Shown here piece after piece: positions 1-4,784 of a stretch of DNA of 5,155 nucleotides; the stretch's first letter is position 1; each line of letters starts with the position of its first letter. The position numbers and the translations under genes are program-made. The DNA is from Acidimicrobiia bacterium (lineage in GTDB: Bacteria > Actinomycetota > Acidimicrobiia > IMCC26256 > JACDBD01). The stretch covers positions 1-5,155 of the forward strand of contig JAPSGP010000254.1 in assembly GCA_031177445.1 (NCBI GenBank), given 5' to 3'. Under the pieces are notes generated by a model that worked only from the letters and a program-made list of their open reading frames with translations, had not been told where the DNA came from and did no database searches.

Positions 1-54
1 GGCGTGGACGACGAGGGCACCGAGGCAGTCGTGTTCGGCTACGAGCCCGTTTAG
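1..54 (+). CDS. C-terminal end of an upstream gene, possibly a DUF35/OB-fold acyl-CoA-binding protein (partial)
   Basis: An open frame enters from the left edge and ends at TAG (52-54), leaving 17 codons that read GVDDEGTEAVVFGYEPV. Zn-ribbon/OB-fold (DUF35) proteins often end in a beta strand followed by a short aromatic-x-Pro-Val tail like this. In Actinobacteria they are commonly encoded directly upstream of a thiolase or lipid-transfer protein, with which they form a complex on acyl-CoA substrates. The thiolase that follows starts only 9 bp after this stop, and its ribosome site overlaps the stop codon, so the two are very probably co-transcribed and translationally coupled. That the frame is coding is likely; the family name rests on 17 residues plus context and is an inference. 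Confidence 0.5.
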   Translation, partial: GVDDEGTEAVVFGYEPV

Positions 55-57
55 GAG
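53..57 (+). promoter_or_regulatory. Ribosome binding site of the thiolase gene
   Basis: AGGAG lies 6 bases before the ATG at 64 and overlaps the TAG stop of the upstream gene. This supports the ATG as the start and suggests translational coupling. Confidence 0.75.
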
Positions 58-63
58 CAACGC

Positions 64-1281
64 ATGGCAAGCAACGGCGAGAGCGGAGACAACGTCTGGA
101 TCATCGGCGCTTCGATGACGAGGTTCGGCCGGTACCCCGACAAGGACCTGATCGACCTCGGCGCCGAGGCCACGATGGCGGCGCTCGACGACGCCGGCAT
201 GACGATGACCGACATGGAGGTCATGGGCGCGGGCAACCTCATGGAGGCGGCAAGTGGCGTCGGCCAGCGACTTCAGAAGCAGGTCGGCCAGAACGGCATC
301 CCGGTCTACAACGTGGCCAACGCGTGCGCGACCGGGGCCACCGCGATCCGCTGCGTCTACATGGCGATCAAGGCGGGCGAGGCCGACACGGGCATCGCCG
401 TGGGCCTCGAGCAGATGGGCAAGGCCGGACTGCTCGGCAGCGCCCCGCGCTCCGACAAGAACGTGTTCGAGCCCTCCGGCCGGTATGGATCGGTGATGAG
501 CGTCGAGGGACGCGTCGGCACCACGCTCATGCCCGGGGTGTTCGCCCAGGCCGGCATGGAGTACGCCAACGCGCACGACGGCGTCGACTTCGAGCAGTTC
601 GCCAAGGTCGCCGAGAAGAACCACCAGCATTCGACGCTGAACCCGCTGGCGCAGTACCAGAAGGCGTTCTCACTCGAGGAGATCATGGGCGCCGACATGA
701 TGGCGTACCCCAACACGCTCCTGATGTGCTGCCCGACCGGCGACGGCGCCGCCGCCGTCGTGCTGGTGTCGGAGGAGAAGCTCAGGACCCTGTCCGACGA
801 GCAACGGAAGCGGGCGGTGAGGATCTCGGCGTCGGTGATGACCTCCGACCCCTGGACAGAGTCCGACCAGGTCCAGCCGGACGTCAACACCCTGACGCGG
901 GCGGCGGCGCAAGAGGCGTACGAGACCGCGGGCGTCGACCCCCAGGATCTCGATCTCGTCGAGCTCCACGACTGCTTCGCGACTGCCGAGCTCATCCACT
1001 ACGACAACCTCGGCCTGTGCGCCCCCGGCGAGGCGGGCAAGTTCATCGACGAGCGGGGCCCGTGGCGCGACGGCACGACCCCCGTGAACGTCTCCGGCGG
1101 CCTCATCTCGAAGGGCCACCCGCTCGGCGCTACCGGGGTCGCCAACCTCTTCGAGGTCACGACCCATCTGCGGGGCGAAGCAGGCGACCGCCAGATCGAG
1201 AACGCCAAGGTCGGGCTCACGCACGTGATCGGGCTCGGATCCGCGTGCGCGGTCCACGTGCTGGAGAAGGCGACCGTCTGA
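64..1281 (+). CDS. Thiolase family protein, SCP2-thiolase / lipid-transfer protein type
   Basis: The 405-residue protein has the full length of a thiolase. Family members cleave 3-ketoacyl-CoA with CoA, or condense acyl-CoAs, in the cytoplasm; actinobacterial SCP2-like members act in fatty-acid or sterol side-chain breakdown. The nucleophilic cysteine is visible as C88 in NACATGATA. The HDCF motif at 302-305 (C304) is typical of SCP2-type thiolases, where its cysteine takes over the role of the CxG cysteine of classical thiolases. The catalytic histidine is H352 in GHPLGATG. The C-terminal strand reads GLGSACAVHVL (C395), without a CxG motif. Because C88, C304 and H352 are all present, real thiolase activity is more likely than the aldolase role of Ltp2-like relatives, which lack these residues. 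The ATG at 64 is backed by AGGAG. The probable OB-fold gene just upstream suggests a two-protein complex. Substrate cannot be read from the sequence. Confidence 0.93.
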   Translation: MASNGESGDNVWIIGASMTRFGRYPDKDLIDLGAEATMAALDDAGMTMTDMEVMGAGNLMEAASGVGQRLQKQVGQNGIPVYNVANACATGATAIRCVYMAIKAGEADTGIAVGLEQMGKAGLLGSAPRSDKNVFEPSGRYGSVMSVEGRVGTTLMPGVFAQAGMEYANAHDGVDFEQFAKVAEKNHQHSTLNPLAQYQKAFSLEEIMGADMMAYPNTLLMCCPTGDGAAAVVLVSEEKLRTLSDEQRKRAVRISASVMTSDPWTESDQVQPDVNTLTRAAAQEAYETAGVDPQDLDLVELHDCFATAELIHYDNLGLCAPGEAGKFIDERGPWRDGTTPVNVSGGLISKGHPLGATGVANLFEVTTHLRGEAGDRQIENAKVGLTHVIGLGSACAVHVLEKATV

Positions 1282-1292
1282 GCGCCTGATTC

Positions 1293-1406
1293 CTACGAGA
1301 CGTTCACATTCAGCACGGTCCCGTCGGCGGCCGCCTCGAGCCAGCCGTTGCGTCGCGTCCCGCTGACGTACACGCGTGAGTCGCGGAGCGCACTGCTCGG
1401 CCTTCC
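1293..1406 (-). other. Open, coding-like stretch directly after the SDR stop, in the same frame; possible gene remnant
   Basis: Reading on past the SDR stop (1407-1409) on the minus strand gives 37 sense codons and then TAG at 1293-1295. The last part reads VYVSGTRRNGWLEAAADGTV and ends LNVNVS. Thirty-two of the 37 codons end in G or C, as in neighbouring genes, and the peptide looks like the end of a beta-rich protein. No ATG and no ribosome site are seen; a GTG (the V of VYVSG) is the only internal start candidate. The SDR already ends in a normal family C-terminus, so this is not a needed extension. It may be the remnant of a displaced gene or chance. The same 125-bp gap between the convergent thiolase and SDR genes shows no clear terminator: the 10-bp palindrome at 1326-1335 has no loop and no T run. 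Confidence 0.25.
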
Positions 1407-2183
1407 TCATACGGCGGTCCACCCGCCGTCCACGAGCAGCACCTGTCCGGTCATGTAGCTGCTCGCGTCGCTGGCGAGGAACAAGAGCGCACCGTCGAGC
1501 TCGTGCTCTTCGCCGCCGCGCCCCATCGGCGCACGGGTCGCGACCCACCGTTCGGCGCGTTCGTCGCCGAACATCGTGCCCAGCGTCATCTCGCTCGGGA
1601 ACCAACCGGGAGCGAGCGCGTTGACCCGCACGCCTCGTCGTGCCCACTGCGCGGCGAGCTCGCGGGTCAGGTTCACGAGCCCACCCTTCGACGCGGCGTA
1701 GGCGGCATCGCTGATCTGGCCGACACCGACCACGCCCCAGATGGACGCCACGTTGACGATCGCGCCGGGCCGGCCGGCCTCGATCATCACGCGCGCCGCC
1801 CGCTGGGCGAGTGCGAACGGCGCCACGAGGTTCACGTCCACGATCGCCCGAAACCGCTCCGGGGGCTGCTCCAGCGCCGGGATCACCTCGTTGGTCCCGG
1901 CGTTGTTCACGAGCACGTCGACGCGCCCGTACTCCGCGAGCGCGGCGTCGACCAGCGCACCCGCCGCCTCCGGGTCGGCGAGGTCGCATCGAACCGGCAG
2001 GGCTCCGTCGAGCTCGCCCGCGAGATCCTCGAGCCGCTGCTCGCGCCGCGCCGCCAGGACGACCCGCGCGCCTGCTCCCGCCAGCACACGCGCGAACCGC
2101 GCTCCCAGCCCAGAGCTTGCACCGGTGACGATCGCGACCCGGCCATCGAGACGAAACCGTTCGAGGGGGTCGAGCGCCGGCAT
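1407..2183 (-). CDS. Short-chain dehydrogenase/reductase (SDR), classical type
   Basis: This 258-residue protein is a single Rossmann-fold domain of normal classical-SDR length and would oxidise or reduce a hydroxyl/keto group with NAD(P). Visible motifs are the cofactor-binding TGASSGLG (20-27), D67 in the CDLAD turn, NNAG (93-96), and the catalytic set N118, S147, Y162 and K166 (YAASK), followed by NALAPG (188-193) and the usual VDGG ending. An Arg pair after the second strand (R46-R47) suggests NADP(H), which is an inference. The Ser-Tyr spacing is 15 residues rather than the common 13. The start is the ATG at 2183, just before the Rossmann domain; no good ribosome site precedes it, so leaderless or weak initiation is possible. 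Upstream in-frame codons lack SDR-like sequence. It converges on the thiolase gene, so it need not share a pathway with it. Substrate is unknown. Confidence 0.92.
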   Translation of the reverse strand: MPALDPLERFRLDGRVAIVTGASSGLGARFARVLAGAGARVVLAARREQRLEDLAGELDGALPVRCDLADPEAAGALVDAALAEYGRVDVLVNNAGTNEVIPALEQPPERFRAIVDVNLVAPFALAQRAARVMIEAGRPGAIVNVASIWGVVGVGQISDAAYAASKGGLVNLTRELAAQWARRGVRVNALAPGWFPSEMTLGTMFGDERAERWVATRAPMGRGGEEHELDGALLFLASDASSYMTGQVLLVDGGWTAV

Positions 2184-2301
2184 CGGCGGGCAGTGTACGA
2201 AGCCGGCCTGACGGCGATGAGTTTTCCCTCGAGCGGCGGTCTGAGCTGAATCGCCGCCACGCGAGGGGCGTGGGCGGTTGGCTGCTCGCGAGGGATGGCC
2301 C
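2184..2301. promoter_or_regulatory. Divergent intergenic region between the SDR and STAS genes
   Basis: These 118 bp separate the start codons of the SDR (minus) and STAS (plus) genes and must hold both promoters unless one is leaderless. No convincing -35/-10 pair is seen on either strand. An 8-bp direct repeat, CGCGAGGG, occurs at 2260-2267 and 2287-2294; the second copy contains part of the STAS ribosome site. In such GC-rich DNA the repeat may be chance. Confidence 0.4.
2291..2295 (+). promoter_or_regulatory. Ribosome binding site that decides the STAS start
   Basis: AGGGA stands 6 bases before the ATG at 2302. An in-frame TTG at 2278 would add eight residues but has no such site in front, so the ATG is preferred. 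Confidence 0.6.
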
Positions 2302-2712
2302 ATGACACCACCGAGCCCGTGGCCGAGGCCCGCACCACCCAGCGCGGTCGTGCTCGCCGTCGGTGGCGCGATCACCCGCCGGGACGTTCCGGCGTTGTGC
2401 GAACGAGTGCGCGCCCTGCTCGATCGCAGCGACGTCGACGCGCTCATCTGTGACGTGAGCGGGCTGATCGAGCCGGACGCCGTCGCCGTCGACGCGTTGG
2501 CGCGGATGCAGCTCACCGCGAGGCGGCTCGGACGCCCGATGGGCCTGCGCAACCCTGGTGACGAGTTGCGGGAGCTGCTCGCGTTCTTCGGGCTCGAGGA
2601 CGTCTTCCCGCCCTGTGCGGCGCTACTGGTCGGGCACCGGTGGCAGGCCGAAGAGCGGGAACAGGCGCGCCGTCTCGAGGAAGTAGTTGAGCCCGACGAT
2701 CCGGCCGTCTGA
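2302..2712 (+). CDS. STAS-domain protein (anti-anti-sigma-factor-like)
   Basis: The product is 136 residues. A Pro-rich N-terminus (2-13) leads into a STAS-like core at about 15-107: a first strand AVVLAVGG, a helix around 28-43, the strand and turn ALICDVSGLIEPDA (47-60), a helix with DALARMQLTARRLGR (64-78), and the end ELRELLAFFGLEDVFP. STAS proteins of the SpoIIAA type bind anti-sigma kinases and are switched by phosphorylation of a serine in a D-S-x-G motif. Here the matching position is A60 (DAVAV), so the usual switch appears absent. The charged tail after residue 107 overlaps, antisense, the last 90 bp of the sigma factor gene. The neighbouring sigma gene hints at a regulatory link, but no anti-sigma kinase is encoded in the window. 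Fold assignment is fairly sure; partner and function are not known. Confidence 0.8.
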   Translation: MTPPSPWPRPAPPSAVVLAVGGAITRRDVPALCERVRALLDRSDVDALICDVSGLIEPDAVAVDALARMQLTARRLGRPMGLRNPGDELRELLAFFGLEDVFPPCAALLVGHRWQAEEREQARRLEEVVEPDDPAV

Positions 2713-3633
2713 GATCTCGAGGACCTGGAGCGACCACGGGTAGTAGCTCCCGTCGGGGCGGCGGCGGTACTGCCCGTAGGCGGGCAGACCGTTCGCCTGG
2801 GTCGGGACCAGGCGCGAGCCCCGGCACTCGATGCCCGGCCCGAGGAACCACTTTCGGATCTCCGTCGGGCCCTGCAGCCACAGGTCGTACGGCGGCATCG
2901 ACTGCCTGACGTCCTCGTCGAGCAATGCCACCAGCGAATCGAGGTCGTACCGCTCGAACGCGTCGACGTACCGAGCGAGCAGCGCCTGCTGGGCGTCGTC
3001 CATCTCCTGGGGCGCGTCGGCGTCCGAGAGGTTGGTGTCGGCGAGCGTGGCCCGCGCCCGCTGGAGCGCGCTGTTGACCGATGCGACCGTCGTGTCGAGC
3101 AGGTCGGCGACCTCGTCCGCCTTCCATCGCAGCACCTCCCGCAGGATGAGCACCGCGCGCTGGCGGGCGGGGAGGTGCTGGAGCGCGGCGACGAACGCCA
3201 GGCGGATGGACTCCCGGGCGACGGCCACCTCGGCCGGATCGCCCCGGTCGGGCAGCACCCGGCCGTCGGGCGCGGGCTCGATCCACGCGGTCTCCGCCAG
3301 CGGGGGACCGAGGACGGACTCGGCGGTCGACGCGGGCGTGAGGTCCATCGGGCGGGCTCGGCGCTGGCGGCCGTTCAGCAGGTCGAAGCACACGTTAGTG
3401 GCGATCTGATACAGCCACGACCGCAGCGACGATCGTCCTTCGAACCGGTCGTAGGCCCGCCACGCCCGCACCATGGTCTCCTGGACGGCGTCCTCGGCCT
3501 CGAAGGACGAGCCGAGCATGCGGTAGCAGTAGCCGGTGAGCTCGGTGCGATGCTGCTCGAGCAGGCCCTCGAGCTCGCCGGCCTCGGGCGGCGAAGTGGT
3601 GGCCGCACGATCCGCGGCTGCCAGGTCACTCAT
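2623..3633 (-). CDS. ECF sigma-70 factor, SigG-like, with C-terminal SnoaL-like domain
   Basis: The 336-residue protein would direct RNA polymerase to a special promoter set. Region 2 spans about 24-95, with the YCYRMLGS (35-42) and EAEDAVQETMVRAWR (45-59) core helices and the SLRSWLYQIATNVCFDLL segment (69-86). A linker carries WIEPAPD (117-123), a motif recalled from SigG/TIGR02960-type factors. Region 4 covers about 141-197 (LPARQRAVLILREVL, then the helix-turn-helix with EVADLL and SVNSALQRAR). A SnoaL/NTF2-like domain fills about 213-336. Such C-terminal domains replace or supplement an anti-sigma factor in related ECF groups and may sense a ligand; that is family knowledge, not visible here. 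Start: an ATG at 3633 with GGAGG 8 bases upstream; the GTG at 3642 overlaps that site and is rejected. It lies 72 bp downstream of the GNAT gene and converges on, and overlaps, the STAS gene. Confidence 0.92.
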   Translation of the reverse strand: MSDLAAADRAATTSPPEAGELEGLLEQHRTELTGYCYRMLGSSFEAEDAVQETMVRAWRAYDRFEGRSSLRSWLYQIATNVCFDLLNGRQRRARPMDLTPASTAESVLGPPLAETAWIEPAPDGRVLPDRGDPAEVAVARESIRLAFVAALQHLPARQRAVLILREVLRWKADEVADLLDTTVASVNSALQRARATLADTNLSDADAPQEMDDAQQALLARYVDAFERYDLDSLVALLDEDVRQSMPPYDLWLQGPTEIRKWFLGPGIECRGSRLVPTQANGLPAYGQYRRRPDGSYYPWSLQVLEISDGRIVGLNYFLETARLFPLFGLPPVPDQ

Positions 3634-3641
3634 GGACGCCA

Positions 3642-3646
3642 CCTCC
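3642..3646 (-). promoter_or_regulatory. Ribosome binding site that decides the sigma factor start
   Basis: On the minus strand GGAGG is followed by 8 bases and the ATG at 3633. An in-frame GTG (3642-3640) overlaps the site itself and so cannot be the start used with it. Confidence 0.75.
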
Positions 3647-3652
3647 AGTCGA

Positions 3653-3686
3653 CGTTCGGCGTCACTGCACCAAATCTGCCCGAACG
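3653..3686. repeat. Inverted repeat in the leader of the sigma factor gene
   Basis: CGTTCGG (3653-3659) and CCGAACG (3680-3686) form a perfect 7-bp inverted repeat with a 20-bp spacer, 20 to 53 bases upstream of the sigma ATG. It could be a regulator site or an RNA stem between the GNAT and sigma genes. There is no T run, so it does not look like an intrinsic terminator. Its function is a guess. Confidence 0.35.
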
Positions 3687-3705
3687 CCCATCGTACGCGG
3701 GGCGA

Positions 3706-4278
3706 TCACGCCGGCGATCCGTCCCCGGCGAGGTCGTCGAGCCGGGACCAGGAGTAGCGCAGGCACGGCATTGGCGCGCCGCCCTCCGAGAAGACGCCGT
3801 GGCCGGTGACGCGACCGCCGAGCACGTCGTAGAACCGCCGGGCGCGCATGTTGCCTTCGAGCGCCCACAGATAGAGGCCGGACGACGTCGCGTGCTCCTG
3901 CAACCATCTGGCGGTCTCGGTGACGAGTCGGGTTGCGATCCCGAGTCGCTGCGCGTCGAAGCGGACGTGGAGATTGTCGAGCAGCGTCCCCCACTCCGGA
4001 TCGTCGTCCGCGACCGAATAAGCGAAGCCCACGATGCCGTCGTCGCCTTCTGCGACGACGGTCACGGTGACGAGCTTCTGATCGGGCTGGCCGAAGCGCT
4101 GGCGCCACAGCGCGGCCCGGTCGGCGAACACGTCGTGGTCGAGGTACGCGTCTGGCAGGAGCCCCCGATACGCGCGGCGCCAGCTGTCGGCGTGGAGCGA
4201 CGCGATGGCACTTTCGTCGGAGGCCCGGGCCGGGCGGTAGCGCGGCAACTGAGGATCGGTGATGCCCCAAGATGTCAT
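3706..4278 (-). CDS. GNAT-family N-acetyltransferase
   Basis: The 190-residue protein has the length and order of a single GNAT domain, which moves an acetyl group from acetyl-CoA to an amine. An N-terminal strand YRPARASDESAIASLHADSW (14-33) is followed by RAYRGLLPDAYLD (35-47), a segment typical of the subgroup close to phosphinothricin/RimI-like enzymes. Strands 4 and 5 and motif A read DNLHVRFDAQRLGIATRLV (101-119); QRLGIA (110-115) is the acetyl-CoA pyrophosphate loop. Motif B has LYLWAL with N143 and RFYDVLGG (148-155), where Y150 is in the place of the usual general acid. The ATG at 4278 has no clear ribosome site. It lies 54 bp after the membrane-protein gene and 72 bp before the sigma gene, same strand, so it may be co-transcribed. 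Substrate cannot be told. Confidence 0.9.
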   Translation of the reverse strand: MTSWGITDPQLPRYRPARASDESAIASLHADSWRRAYRGLLPDAYLDHDVFADRAALWRQRFGQPDQKLVTVTVVAEGDDGIVGFAYSVADDDPEWGTLLDNLHVRFDAQRLGIATRLVTETARWLQEHATSSGLYLWALEGNMRARRFYDVLGGRVTGHGVFSEGGAPMPCLRYSWSRLDDLAGDGSPA

Positions 4279-4332
4279 CGGCGGGTGCAGGCGCGCCCAC
4301 GAATTAGCGACTCGAGCACGCGTCCCCGGGCT

Positions 4333-4542
4333 CTACCTGCTCATCACGGAGATGAGCGTGAGGTCGAGCACGATGATCGTGAGCGAGACGACGACGAGTG
4401 CGAAGGCCACGACTGCCGCCGCCCGACCGTGGACGGGCAGCTCGAGCTCGCGGACGTGGGGGAGGGGCCGGCCCCGGCGCTCCCACTCCGCCATCGCGAA
4501 CAGTCCGCCGACGAGCAGAACCCCGAGCGCAATTCCGGCCAT
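4333..4542 (-). CDS. Small membrane protein with two predicted transmembrane helices
   Basis: I do not recognise the family. From the ATG at 4542 the product is 69 residues: a hydrophobic helix at about 2-17 (AGIALGVLLVGGLFAM), a charged loop at 18-40 containing WERRGR, and a second helix at about 41-66 (AAAVVAFALVVVSLTIIVLD). The positive loop suggests it faces the cytoplasm with both termini outside, by the positive-inside rule. The frame is open upstream to an ATG at 4749, which would give 138 residues. That extension is Arg-rich, has no recognisable pattern, and contains the candidate promoter and palindrome, and the other in-frame ATG (4566) lies inside the palindrome with no ribosome site. 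GAAGG sits 7 bases before 4542, so the short form is preferred. It is the first of three same-strand genes leading to the sigma factor. Confidence 0.7.
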   Translation of the reverse strand: MAGIALGVLLVGGLFAMAEWERRGRPLPHVRELELPVHGRAAAVVAFALVVVSLTIIVLDLTLISVMSR

Positions 4543-4549
4543 GGTCCCG

Positions 4550-4554
4550 CCTTC
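4550..4554 (-). promoter_or_regulatory. Ribosome binding site of the small membrane-protein gene
   Basis: GAAGG on the minus strand, 7 bases before the ATG at 4542, favours this start over upstream ATGs at 4566 and 4749. It overlaps the CTTCGAAG palindrome. Confidence 0.5.
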
Positions 4555-4574
4555 GAAGCCGATCATCTGATCGG
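4551..4574. promoter_or_regulatory. Two abutting palindromes, operator candidate
   Basis: CTTCGAAG (4551-4558) is a perfect 8-bp palindrome. It abuts CCGATCATCTGATCGG (4559-4574), which has perfect 7-bp arms and a 2-bp spacer. Both lie between the candidate promoter and the start of the membrane-protein gene, in what would be its 5' leader. The shape fits a binding site for a dimeric regulator, but no regulator gene that would bind it is recognised here. Confidence 0.45.
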
Positions 4575-4600
4575 ACGTGCTGACGAACCCTGCCCTGCGT

Positions 4601-4629
4601 GTTATCGCGCCCTTGTCGTCGAAGCGCAA
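4601..4629 (-). promoter_or_regulatory. Candidate sigma-70-type promoter for the membrane-protein/GNAT/sigma gene group
   Basis: On the minus strand TTGCGC (4629-4624) and GATAAC (4606-4601) are separated by 17 bp. The -10 hexamer matches the consensus at four of six positions and the -35 at the TTG only. Transcription would start near 4594, giving a leader of about 50 bases before the ATG at 4542 that contains the palindromes. The match is weak and unproven. The rest of the 242-bp gap (4543-4784) shows only a 6-bp stem with a 7-base loop at 4670-4688 and no clear promoter toward the plus-strand gene. Confidence 0.3.
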
Positions 4630-4771
4630 GTGCGATCTCGCGGTTCCGGCGCGCGCACCGCGCATTCGTCGTCGCGAAGCGAGCGACGCCGTCGAGGGCA
4701 TGGCAATTTCCTGCAAGTTCGTAGACGCTCGATGCGAGGCCTGCGACACTCATCGCCGTGAGGCACGAGCC

Positions 4772-4778
4772 GAGGGGG
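4772..4778 (+). promoter_or_regulatory. Ribosome binding site of the exported coiled-coil protein gene
   Basis: GAGGGGG lies 6 bases before the ATG at 4785 and supports that start. A second, internal ATG at 4932 has GAGG (4923-4926) 5 bases ahead, so two starts are possible. Confidence 0.5.
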
Positions 4779-4784
4779 TAGGCC

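Noticed and set aside
324..1289. Long plus-strand open frame, 321 codons, inside the thiolase gene
   Set aside because: Arg/Gly/Pro-rich product typical of an out-of-frame reading of GC-rich coding DNA; the thiolase frame has all catalytic motifs.
1326..1335. GGCGGCCGCC palindrome as a terminator between the convergent thiolase and SDR genes
   Set aside because: No loop and no T run on either strand, so it cannot form an intrinsic terminator.
670..1989. Long minus-strand open frame, 439 codons, running across the SDR and thiolase genes
   Set aside because: Extremely Arg-rich, crosses two real genes and shows no domain; a shadow frame.
2184..2552. N-terminal extension of the SDR frame to 2552
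   Set aside because: It runs antisense through the STAS gene, lacks SDR features and the Rossmann domain begins right after the ATG at 2183.
4670..4688. CGTCGC/GCGACG stem with a 7-base loop as a terminator or small RNA
   Set aside because: Short stem, overlapping alternative pairings, no T run and no promoter in front; expected by chance at this GC content.
4543..4749. N-terminal extension of the small membrane protein to an ATG at 4749
   Set aside because: The extension is Arg-rich without pattern and covers the candidate promoter and palindrome; GAAGG supports the ATG at 4542.
3175..4761. Plus-strand open frame of 528 codons opposite the sigma, GNAT and membrane-protein genes
   Set aside because: Lies antisense to three recognisable genes and their spacers, low-complexity Arg/Glu/Val composition, no domain; lack of stops is explained by GC content.
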